The notes under the pieces were generated by a model. That model did not search any database. It saw nothing but the letters and a program-made list of their open reading frames with translations, and had not been told where the DNA came from. Shown in pieces: positions 1 to 5,230 of a stretch of DNA of 6,196 nt (within the stretch, counting starts at the first letter, position 1; each line of letters opens with the position of its first letter). The stretch covers positions 1 through 6,196 of the forward strand of contig JAIRRM010000115.1 in the NCBI GenBank assembly GCA_031255975.1, written 5' to 3'. The translations under genes and the position numbers were made by a program. This stretch comes from Propionibacteriaceae bacterium. Its GTDB lineage: Bacteria > Actinomycetota > Actinomycetes > Propionibacteriales > Propionibacteriaceae.

Positions 1-585
1 TATAGCCCGGAGGACTTACGTGAGCAATACGAGTACATGCGTAACTATGACGCGGCTCGCAAGAAGGAACGCGAAGCAGGCTTCATGGAACCCGATGTGC
101 GGATAGGCACCCCTACGCAGAAAGCAGATGCCAGAACGTACTGGCTGAACCGCCAAAGCAAGATACCGGCACAGTTCAACGGCCAACGCCTAGAGCCAGA
201 CGAGGTGAGATTCGTAGAGAAGTTTTACATGTCTGGCAATCGTCTTGAATGGCAAGAGCAAGGCGTGCGTATGGAGGACGGGATTATCCGTCCGGCCTAC
301 GACTTCAAGTGGCTAAACCACGGTGGGATTGGGGTTGAGCAGAAGACAGTGCATGATGCCTCGTACAAGGTCGCGGAGCGAACGGTCTGGAAGGTGCTGG
401 ATAAAGCGCTGGCCTGGCCGGAAGTCATCCGCAAGAGAGTCTCCATGGTCTCTTATCTGGATGCGCCGAGCGCAGATGTGTTGGATCTCTTAGCATCCTT
501 CAACTCAAGCCATGACGAGAGTCATCAGATCGACCAACTGTGGCTGACATTCGGCGAGCCGATACGGATGGAGCGGGTGATTTAG
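1..585 (+). CDS. C-terminal part of a putative PD-(D/E)xK nuclease toxin (5' partial)
   Basis: The frame is open from base 1 to the TAG at 583-585, so the gene most likely begins outside the window; the first ATG inside is at 37 and has no ribosome site at normal distance. Counting from that ATG, residues 1-45 are charged and linker-like. Residues 48-75 hold a helix with acidic residues (PDEVRFVEKFY) followed by a strand. Then comes Asp89 (in PAYD), ten residues later a strand ending in GVEQK with Glu101 and Lys103, and a helical tail. This D...ExK layout is the catalytic core of restriction-endonuclease-fold nucleases and is common in CdiA-CT-type tRNase/DNase tips and in toxin domains fused to phage MuF-type head proteins. 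Family membership is inferred from the motif, not from a search. No immunity gene follows; a hairpin and IS debris do. Its GC content looks lower than that of the transposase DNA beside it. Confidence 0.6.
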   Translation, partial: YSPEDLREQYEYMRNYDAARKKEREAGFMEPDVRIGTPTQKADARTYWLNRQSKIPAQFNGQRLEPDEVRFVEKFYMSGNRLEWQEQGVRMEDGIIRPAYDFKWLNHGGIGVEQKTVHDASYKVAERTVWKVLDKALAWPEVIRKRVSMVSYLDAPSADVLDLLASFNSSHDESHQIDQLWLTFGEPIRMERVI

Positions 586-592
586 ACAGCAA

Positions 593-653
593 GAACGGGA
601 GTGGCCTGCGACTACCTGCCTGTTATTTCAAGGCCTCACAGGGTCTCCCGTTC
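593..653 (+). terminator. Long inverted repeat after the putative nuclease gene
   Basis: GAACGGGAG (593-601) is perfectly complementary to CTCCCGTTC (645-653). Inside it a smaller pair, GGCCT (603-607) and AGGCC (631-635), can form a nested stem. It begins 8 bases after the stop codon, which suits a transcription terminator. There is no T-run and the outer loop is 43 bases, so a factor-dependent or structural role is equally possible. Confidence 0.35.
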
Positions 654-753
654 CTGATTCCAGTGTAGCGCATGTTGTTGCGATTCGTGCATGAGAAGGG
701 CTATCCATGTGATGGCCGAAGGGTGGCGGGTGTTCTGGGCTGGGTGTGAGGGT

Positions 754-782
754 GCCCCCGCGATGCGTCAACATCCGGGGGC
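754..782 (+). repeat. GC-rich hairpin upstream of the transposase start
   Basis: GCCCCCG (754-760) and CGGGGGC (776-782) form a perfect 7-bp stem with a 15-base loop, ending 28 bases before the preferred transposase start. Hairpins ahead of transposase genes often block read-through transcription from outside the element; that role is inferred here. The left end of the IS could not be located in 654-810. Confidence 0.3.
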
Positions 783-810
783 TTGGACTTCGCTGGATTG
801 GAGCGTCGCC

Positions 811-1576
811 GTGTCTGAGTTTACTGGCCCGGTGGCCGGGGTGGATTATTCGGCGCGGCTGGCTGGGTTGCGTTCGTGGTTTCCGACGGACGTGGATTGT
901 GTGGACTATTTTGAGTGGCTGCGCTGGTCTGGCGGATTCGTGTGTCCGGGGTGCGGGGGGGATGCGTGGGCGGCGCGGTTTGGACGGTCGGTGGCGTTGT
1001 CGGGAGTGTTGGTGGCGCGTGTCGGTGATGGCGGGAACGATCTTCCAAGGCATTAAGACTCCGTTGACGGTGTGGTTCGAGGCCGCGTGGCTGATGGTGG
1101 TGTCGAAGAACGGCGTGTCGGCGATGACGTTGTCTCGGGTGCTGCCGGTCGGCTCGTACCAGACGGCGTGGACGATGCTCGCGAAGCTGCGTTCCGCTAT
1201 GTTCAACATCGACAAGGGCTGTCTGGCGGGGGTCGTGGAAGTCGACGAGTGGTTCTATGGCGGGGTCGCCAAGGGCGGCACGGCTCTGACTGGGAAGGAC
1301 TTGGTGGCTGCCGCCGTCGAGCGCAGTCCGAGCGGGAACGGCTACGGGAGGGTGCGGCTCAAAGTGATCGCCAGCCGTTCTTCGTGGGAGTTGCGCAAGT
1401 TTGTCCGCGCCACCGTGGAGCCGGGCTCGCTGGTCGTCACCGACGGGCTGAACGCTTACGACACCGCCTTGGCGGGCTACAAGCACGAGGCCCGCAACGA
1501 GTCGGCCCTTGGTGCCGCTTCCCTATCACTTTGGCCATTGTCGCCCCCTCATCCAGAACTGTCACGAATCACCTGA
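811..1576 (+). pseudogene. Broken IS1595-family (ISXO2-like) transposase
   Basis: The most likely start is GTG 811, with GGAG about 8 bases upstream. The first frame encodes the family's N-terminal FPTDVDC segment and the first zinc-ribbon knuckle CPGC (943-954). The second knuckle CREC (998-1009) and everything after it lie in the next frame, so one extra base sits between them, either in the G7 run 955-961 or in GGG 968-970. The second frame has VSVMAGTIFQ, the first catalytic Asp in VEVDEW (GAC 1244-1246) and the second in VTDG (GAC 1442-1444). The similarity stops after RNESALGA at about 1515. The usual C-terminal stretch with the KRWLLGTHQG-like segment and the third catalytic residue is missing; the frame runs through foreign sequence to the TGA at 1574-1576. 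Both lesions make it inactive. Removing one G from 968-970 restores a DAW-x-DGRWRC join typical of the family. Confidence 0.85.
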
Positions 1577-1580
1577 CACA
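1516..1580 (-). mobile_element. Possible end of a second IS, with the first codons of its gene
   Basis: On the minus strand, TGTCA-N9-TGACA (1560-1578) is followed by GAGGGGG (1550-1544) and then ATG at 1538, spaced 5 bases from the ribosome site. The reading MAKVIGK begins there and then runs straight into the antisense side of the IS1595 relic near 1515. This is the design of a mobile-element terminus followed by a transposase start, as in IS256-like elements. The family call is a guess from layout. What is seen directly is a well-formed ribosome site and start codon cut off by the junction. Confidence 0.3.
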
Positions 1581-1637
1581 TCTATATCCTCACCCGGAAA
1601 ACATGTGCCGCCACCCACCGCGACCAGGCCGGTGACT

Positions 1638-1661
1638 TAGCCTCTCTCCGGTAAAAGGCTA
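1638..1661. repeat. Small inverted repeat TAGCCT/AGGCTA
   Basis: TAGCCT (1638-1643) pairs with AGGCTA (1656-1661) across 12 bases. It lies between the IS debris and the 3' end of lipoprotein A, together with a direct 11-mer CACCCACCGCG at 1612-1622 and 1668-1678. No gene is visible in 1581-1714. The pairing is short and could be chance. Confidence 0.2.
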
Positions 1662-1680
1662 GACCCACACCCACCGCGCT

Positions 1681-1698
1681 CCAAGCCTCGAGGCTTGG
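1681..1698 (-). terminator. Perfect 18-bp palindrome after lipoprotein A
   Basis: CCAAGCCTCGAGGCTTGG is its own reverse complement and gives a 7-bp stem with a TCGA loop. It starts 16 bases past the TAA of lipoprotein A (stop at 1717-1715), the normal place for a terminator. There is no T-run on the minus side, which is common in actinobacterial terminators. A dimeric-protein binding site is the alternative. Confidence 0.5.
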
Positions 1699-1714
1699 GT
1701 GAACGTCGGAACCG

Positions 1715-2413
1715 TTATGGTACATACACCACAAGCGATCCTCCGGCGTAGAGACAATCGTTGGCCACCGGATCAAATGGGTCGAAAGGGGCACGCCGGA
1801 AGTCAGACAAGGCATCCGCTTCAAAATCAGCCGGTGTATAGCCAGCATCAACAAACCCATTAGCGATCAAACAAGCCGCACCCACCTCATACACATTCAC
1901 CAGCATGCCCGGATTAGTCTGCTGCGTGGCATAAAACGCCTCCACGCTCCCGCCTACCGCGCTACACTCCATCGTATCCTGCTCCCAGCGCTCCTGGTAG
2001 GCGTAGAACGCGGCCATCGCCACCGGATCATCCGGATCGTAACCCTCGTAGGTTTTGGGATCAGCAACATACAGACCGAACGAGTTCTTGTGATATGTGT
2101 CGGTATGCCCCCGCGCCTCCATACACGAGGCATACAACGAATGGGCCTCCTCATAGTCAGTATCCTCAATACGACCAGTGGCGGCGGCTCTGGTGACCAC
2201 ATCACGCTCAAAGTCGGACAGATACTCGCCCTCGGTGGCCAGTATCTGCTCCATCCAGGCCGAAAAACTCACAGCGAAACGCTCACCCGGCGTCGAAGAC
2301 ACACCTCCCCCCAGTACATCAGAGGAAGCCGAGCAGCCGACGAGCGAACCAACAACGATGCATACGCCCCAGGCCGCCGCCATGGCTAACCTTCCCCGCA
2401 TCATCCCCGCCAT
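1715..2413 (-). CDS. Lipoprotein A of a four-cysteine paralogous family
   Basis: This 232-residue protein has an arginine-bearing n-region, a hydrophobic stretch and the lipobox LVGC with lipidated Cys27, so it should be anchored on the outer face of the membrane. A Ser/Gly-rich linker leads into a conserved block: STPG-x-R-x-A-x-SFSA (40-52), SDF (66-68), DYEEA (86-90), CM-xx-RG (97-102), KNSFG-x-Y (109-115), QQTNP (164-168), CLIANGFVD (181-189) and FDP-x-DP-x-ANDCLYAGG (210-225). The mature cysteines are Cys97, 150, 181 and 220. It has a longer insert than its paralogues B and D between KNSFG and Cys150, rich in Tyr, Asp and Pro. The function is unknown to me. The start is uncertain: ATG 2413 is the earliest possible because a stop lies just upstream, but it lacks a ribosome site. 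ATG 2404 and 2401 keep the positive charge. ATG 2383 has GGGGAAGG at good distance but loses the arginines. Confidence 0.8.
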   Translation of the reverse strand: MAGMMRGRLAMAAAWGVCIVVGSLVGCSASSDVLGGGVSSTPGERFAVSFSAWMEQILATEGEYLSDFERDVVTRAAATGRIEDTDYEEAHSLYASCMEARGHTDTYHKNSFGLYVADPKTYEGYDPDDPVAMAAFYAYQERWEQDTMECSAVGGSVEAFYATQQTNPGMLVNVYEVGAACLIANGFVDAGYTPADFEADALSDFRRAPFDPFDPVANDCLYAGGSLVVYVP

Positions 2414-2435
2414 GGAACGTTACGGATTGTGGGCA

Positions 2436-2478
2436 ATCTCCTTTTGATAACTATGACCGCTCCCCATCTCCTTATGAT
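2436..2478 (-). promoter_or_regulatory. Direct repeat with ribosome-site-like core upstream of lipoprotein A
   Basis: ATCTCCTTTTGAT (2436-2448) and ATCTCCTTATGAT (2466-2478) differ at one of 13 positions and lie 30 bp apart. On the coding strand each reads ATC-x-AAAGGAGAT-like, containing AAGGAGA. A 15-codon leader frame runs from ATG 2467 to the TAA at 2422-2420, ending 6 bases before ATG 2413. Regulator sites or a leader peptide are both possible. I found no convincing -35/-10 pair for A here. Confidence 0.3.
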
Positions 2479-2521
2479 CTCGGATTCCTATGATTCCGAA
2501 TCAAGTAGCCTGCCACCACCT

Positions 2522-2571
2522 ACAACGCCGCGGGGAGAATAACCACCCAAGAGTTACCCTCCCGGCGTTGT
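2522..2571 (-). terminator. Large stem-loop after lipoprotein B
   Basis: ACAACGCCG (2522-2530) pairs perfectly with CGGCGTTGT (2563-2571). On the B strand the stem continues with GGGAG/CTCCC, two G-T wobble pairs and TAAC/GTTA, leaving a loop of about 9 bases. It begins 36 bases past the B stop codon. No T-run follows. Its size and place suggest a terminator or mRNA-stabilising structure separating B from A. Confidence 0.55.
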
Positions 2572-2590
2572 TACTCGCTAATCCTGATAT

Positions 2591-2607
2591 GCCGAATACA
2601 CATCGGC
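2591..2607 (-). repeat. Short hairpin abutting the stop codon of lipoprotein B
   Basis: GCCGA (2591-2595) and TCGGC (2603-2607) form a 5-bp stem with a 7-base loop immediately after the TAG of B (2610-2608). It may add to the larger stem-loop at 2522-2571 or be chance. Confidence 0.2.
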
Positions 2608-3285
2608 CTATTCTTCTACCAACACGACCGTCATGCCACCGGCGTATAAGCAATCATTCGCCAAAGGGTCATAGGGGTCGAAGGTGGCGCGCTGAAACCC
2701 ATCTTTAGTAGCAGCGTCCAGATCCGCAAGTGTGTAGTCGCCATCAACAAAACCATTACGCTGCAAACACTCTAGCGCCACTTCCCGTGGATTTACCAAC
2801 AACTCCGGGTTCGTCTGCTGAACGTCATAAAAGGAAAGCACATACATCACCCCAAGCGAGCAATCCATAAAAGCCTCATCGTGTAGCTGCTCCGAGGCTG
2901 GATCCAGCAGTCGCCGCGTATCCATGGCGTAAATCCCAAACGAATTCTTGTGCCACGAATCCACAAACCCTCTCTCAGCCATGCAAGACATATATCGGGA
3001 AAACGCTTCTTCGTAATCAGCCGCCTCAATTTGGCCGCTATCGACGGCCCTGCCGAGAACCTCTTTCTCGAAATCAGACATGACATCAACATGTAACGGG
3101 AGTCTCTGTTCCAGATACGCCGAGAAACTCGCAGCGAGCCGAGCACCGGGCGTCGACTGCGCAGAGCCGGATTCCTCCAGTTCGGTCGAATCGACGACAC
3201 AAGCCGCCAACGATCCCAACAACAAAAACGTTGCGACGACCACACCAACGAACGCAAGCCTTCGCCCACCTATTCGCCCAGGCAC
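2608..3285 (-). CDS. Lipoprotein B of a four-cysteine paralogous family
   Basis: The start is GTG 3285: GGGAGGAGG (3300-3292) ends exactly 6 bases before it, while the in-frame TTG at 3291 touches the ribosome site and is less likely. The product has 225 residues with an Arg-rich n-region, a long hydrophobic core and lipobox LAAC (Cys29). The mature part repeats the blocks of A and D: STPG-x-R-x-A-x-SFSA, SDFEKEV, DYEEAFS, CMAERGF, HKNSFG-x-Y, QQTNP, ECLQRNGFVD, YT-x-D and FDP-x-DP-x-ANDCLYAGG. Mature cysteines are 101, 142, 173 and 212. The last three have exactly the spacing seen in A and D (31 and 39 residues). An exported, lipid-anchored location is well supported; the function is not known. 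The gene begins 18 bases after fragment E2, so it may share a transcript with it. Confidence 0.88.
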   Translation of the reverse strand: MPGRIGGRRLAFVGVVVATFLLLGSLAACVVDSTELEESGSAQSTPGARLAASFSAYLEQRLPLHVDVMSDFEKEVLGRAVDSGQIEAADYEEAFSRYMSCMAERGFVDSWHKNSFGIYAMDTRRLLDPASEQLHDEAFMDCSLGVMYVLSFYDVQQTNPELLVNPREVALECLQRNGFVDGDYTLADLDAATKDGFQRATFDPYDPLANDCLYAGGMTVVLVEE

Positions 3286-3291
3286 AGCCAA

Positions 3292-3300
3292 CCTCCTCCC
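3292..3300 (-). promoter_or_regulatory. Strong ribosome binding site of lipoprotein B
   Basis: GGGAGGAGG on the minus strand sits 6 bases before GTG 3285 and 3 bases after the stop of fragment E2. It decides GTG 3285 over the upstream TTG 3291. Confidence 0.75.
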
Positions 3301-3303
3301 TGA

Positions 3304-3525
3304 CTAGGGGCCACAAGCAGCGGCACCAGGTTGACACCCTCCGTCATAGCTATGCGTGGTCGCCTTGGCACCGGTTACATTGACCGTAACCGTATAACAG
3401 GCATCGCTTGAATCCACACGAATCCAACTCCGTGTATTGCTGAAGCTGCCCTGTTTTGCCCCGTTTGCCCAAAGCAATTGTCTTGCGGCGAGTCTACCCC
3501 TACTTGAACCGGCGAAGTGCCTCAC
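3304..3525 (-). pseudogene. Fragment E2: C-terminal part of a secreted-type protein
   Basis: The frame runs from GTG 3525 to the TAG at 3306-3304, 73 residues. The last half looks like a real extracellular protein: a Tyr/Thr/Val-rich beta-like stretch (ACYTVTVNVTG) and three cysteines, two of them in the tail (GGCQPGAAACGP). It has no signal peptide and GTG 3525 has no ribosome site, so it is probably the end of a gene whose N-terminus is lost or lies in other frames upstream. Two single-base corrections (one C in the C7 run near 3629-3635, one base near 3500) would join it to lipoprotein piece E1, giving a product of about 165-185 residues, similar to lipoprotein C. A small intact gene of its own cannot be excluded. 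I do not recognise the family. Confidence 0.4.
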
Positions 3526-3575
3526 ATTCTTCGGGCGCGCGCGGGAGTGTTGATGGTGTCCTAGCTAGTCCGAGT

Positions 3576-3625
3576 GTAAAAATCGCCTGGTGAGGGGCGG
3601 AGGCTTGCCCACTACAAAGGGCAAG
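3576..3625 (-). terminator. Hairpins at the end of E1, probable operon terminator
   Basis: On the minus strand CTTGCCC-TTTGTAGT-GGGCAAG (3625-3604) is a perfect 7-bp stem with an 8-base loop that contains the E1 stop codon. A few bases later CGCC-N8-GGCG is followed by ATTTTT, a small intrinsic-terminator pattern. Together they probably end the D-C-E1 transcript. Confidence 0.5.
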
Positions 3626-3803
3626 ACCGGGGGGGCACCAGAGCACCGAGTGACATGGTGATCACACCGCCTTCTCGTCTGCCGATGACACCGCCAGCAC
3701 AGAGGCCGACGGATACATGCGAAGCCGCCACCCCAGGCCCTGCTGCGGCACATGCGGTCAAGAGAAACAGCGCCGCCGCGATCTGCCTAGCGACACGCGC
3801 CAC
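3612..3803 (-). pseudogene. E1: short lipoprotein, probably a truncated gene
   Basis: From GTG 3803, with GGGGG four bases upstream, the product begins MARVARQIAAALFLLTAC: two arginines, a hydrophobic core and lipobox LTAC with lipidated Cys18. An earlier in-frame GTG at 3866, only 3 bases after the stop of C, would put an unlikely Cys-rich, charged extension in front. The remaining 45 residues are Gly/Val-rich and end at the TAG at 3614-3612. Just before the end there is a run of seven C (on the coding strand). With six C the frame would continue for about 45 more codons (GLALCSGQASAPHQ and onward, ending near 3502). So the gene is either a very short lipoprotein or, more likely, a longer one broken by a homopolymer frameshift. 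It is third in line after D and C and may be co-transcribed with them. Confidence 0.45.
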
Positions 3804-3869
3804 CGCGCCCCCGATGCGAACGGGCGTAGATCCGCACTCGCCTTTCGTGTCACAACCACAATCCACCCC

Positions 3870-4445
3870 TTAGGGCGTCTCATCGTATGGCGTAGAGGCC
3901 TGGCCCATGTAACCCGGCACTCTCACCGCACACACAGCCGCAGCCGCTATCTCTTCCGTGGTCACCGGATTCGTCCCCCCGCCACAGGTAATTATCACCC
4001 CCTCCGGGGTACCCTCACAGCGCCAGTACTCAACATCGCCGTCATACGGGTAAACCGCCGCTGGAATCCCTTGATCCAGCAGGCAGTACGCGAAATCGAA
4101 GTTGGCCGCTGGAATAGACCGCACCGGCTCATACTCCGGAACCACCGCGTAACAAGCCTGCACCGCATCAAGGAAATCCCGATACGGCAGCGGGTCAAGA
4201 ACGCACCTGTGATGCACCACCGACACGAAATCCGGCACTCTGTCCGTTACAGGCGCAGGCTCGGCGCTCAAAACATCCGAGTTGAGCCGAGCGTTCACAC
4301 ACTCGGCGAATATCTCATTCGGACGTAGCCCGCCCGACCCAGGTGAAGACGTGTCGAGCGTTGACTGGCATCCGGCCAGGCAGAACATCAGCAACGCCAC
4401 CGCCAAGCACGCCATGGACCGCAGTCCCAATGATCCGTTCCCCAT
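3870..4445 (-). CDS. Lipoprotein C, cysteine-rich, unrelated or distant to A/B/D
   Basis: Start ATG 4445 lies 2 bases after the TAG of lipoprotein D; AGAGGA (4456-4451), inside the end of D, is its ribosome site with 5-base spacing. The product has 191 residues. Residues 1-26 form a signal peptide with lipobox LAGC (Cys26). The mature part carries seven more cysteines at 49, 81, 98, 121, 143, 154 and 172 and is rich in Pro, Tyr and acidic residues. It lacks the SFSA, KNSFG and ANDC blocks of A, B and D. The segment YCLLDQGI (120-127) resembles their CL-xx-NGF motif but this is weak. The close coupling with D suggests a shared job at the cell surface. No function is recognisable. An upstream extension to 4487 exists but overlaps D and has no ribosome site. 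Confidence 0.82.
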   Translation of the reverse strand: MGNGSLGLRSMACLAVALLMFCLAGCQSTLDTSSPGSGGLRPNEIFAECVNARLNSDVLSAEPAPVTDRVPDFVSVVHHRCVLDPLPYRDFLDAVQACYAVVPEYEPVRSIPAANFDFAYCLLDQGIPAAVYPYDGDVEYWRCEGTPEGVIITCGGGTNPVTTEEIAAAAVCAVRVPGYMGQASTPYDETP

Positions 4446-4447
4446 GC

Positions 4448-5098
4448 CTATCCTCTGGTCACTACCATGCCGCCCGCCCGCAGGCAATCATTGGCTACCG
4501 GATCCATCGGATCGAACGGAGCCGAAAGGAACCCGTCGTCCGACGTTGCTTCCAAATCATCCAATGTATATGAAGAGTCAATGAAGTCGTTATCCAACAG
4601 GCATTCGAGGGCAACTTCCCGTGTGTCCACCAGCAGGCCTGGGTTGTACTGTTGCTCCGCCCAGAGGGCGGCTATCTCAGCATTGCCGTCCCAACACGCC
4701 GGAAAGGCTTCGGAGTAAGCGTCAGGGTTGGCATTCCCATACTCTCCGGGCTTGACTCCGTAGACTCCGAACCCGTCCTTCACATAAGTATCATCGAAGC
4801 CCCGCTCGGCCATACAAGCCGCGTACATTGAGAACGCCTGCTCGTACGCGGATGCCGCTATACGTCCGGTTCGAGCGGCCTCCCCGATGACCTCCTTGGC
4901 GAAATCCGACAAATACTCATTCTGCTCCACCAAGACTTGTCCAGCCCAAGCCGAGAAGCTGTCGGCGAGGCGCTGACCTGGGGTCGGCGACGCCGAGGTA
5001 CTAGCCTGGGGATCAAAGTTCTCCGACGAGCACGCGACCAGCACCATGGCCGTCACCAAAGTTGCCAGCAGACAAGTAATCCTCTTTTTGATGGACAC
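4448..5098 (-). CDS. Lipoprotein D of a four-cysteine paralogous family
   Basis: The start is GTG 5098: the ribosome site GGAGGGGAG (5109-5101) is 2 bases away at its end and its GGAGG core is at ideal distance. The open frame continues upstream to 5467, but that part covers two promoters and has no ribosome site. The 216-residue product begins MSIKKRITCLLATLVTA and has lipobox LVAC (Cys23). It shares with A and B the blocks TPG-x-R-x-A-x-SFSA, YLSDF, AYEQAFS, CMAERGF, GFG-x-Y, QQ-x-NP, ECL-xx-NDFID, YT-xx-D and FDP-x-DP-x-ANDCLRAGG. Mature cysteines are 95, 135, 166 and 205. The last two intervals (31 and 39) are identical in all three paralogues, so two disulfides are plausible. It is the first gene of an operon with C. 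The function is unknown; attachment to the outer membrane face is inferred from the lipobox. Confidence 0.88.
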   Translation of the reverse strand: MSIKKRITCLLATLVTAMVLVACSSENFDPQASTSASPTPGQRLADSFSAWAGQVLVEQNEYLSDFAKEVIGEAARTGRIAASAYEQAFSMYAACMAERGFDDTYVKDGFGVYGVKPGEYGNANPDAYSEAFPACWDGNAEIAALWAEQQYNPGLLVDTREVALECLLDNDFIDSSYTLDDLEATSDDGFLSAPFDPMDPVANDCLRAGGMVVTRG

Positions 5099-5100
5099 GC

Positions 5101-5109
5101 CTCCCCTCC
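5101..5109 (-). promoter_or_regulatory. Strong ribosome binding site of lipoprotein D
   Basis: GGAGGGGAG on the minus strand directly ahead of GTG 5098 fixes the start of D and argues against the 123-codon in-frame extension to 5467. Confidence 0.8.
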
Positions 5110-5192
5110 ACATATCTTTCCGATCGAATGGCTTCATCGCCATCCGACAACGCCGTACATAGAGAATAACCATCCACAGAGAGCGTCGTCCC

Positions 5193-5221
5193 ACGCTACT
5201 GTTTCTTCCTGTTCGTGTCAA
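5193..5221 (-). promoter_or_regulatory. Promoter P1 of the lipoprotein D-C operon
   Basis: On the minus strand TTGACA (5221-5216) and TAGCGT (5198-5193) are separated by exactly 17 bases. This is a consensus -35 and an actinobacterial-type TA-xxx-T -10 for the housekeeping sigma factor. Transcription would begin near 5186, leaving a leader of about 88 bases before GTG 5098. Confidence 0.65.
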
Positions 5222-5230
5222 ACATTCGAT

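Noticed and set aside
20..103. GTG at 20 with GGAGGA upstream as the start of a small gene
   Set aside because: It gives only 28 codons and lies inside the much better supported nuclease-type frame.
586..690. tRNA gene or tRNA-derived attachment site
   Set aside because: The inverted repeat suggested a stem, but no cloverleaf, T-loop or CCA-type end can be drawn.
628..1486. Long minus-strand frames (628-1215 and 821-1486)
   Set aside because: They are antisense to the IS1595 transposase, rich in Arg/Pro/His, with no ribosome site or recognisable domain.
1072..1635. Plus-strand frame rich in Gly/Arg
   Set aside because: It overlaps the transposase in another frame and has no motif of its own; the transposase reading carries the family motifs.
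3304..3803. Lactococcin-972-like bacteriocin
   Set aside because: A signal peptide followed by a small Gly-rich protein suggested it, but the Trp/Tyr pattern and the terminal aromatic motif of that family are missing.
3717..4328. 203-codon plus-strand frame
   Set aside because: It is antisense to lipoprotein C and E1, Arg/His-rich and without a ribosome site; the minus reading has a lipobox and operon spacing.
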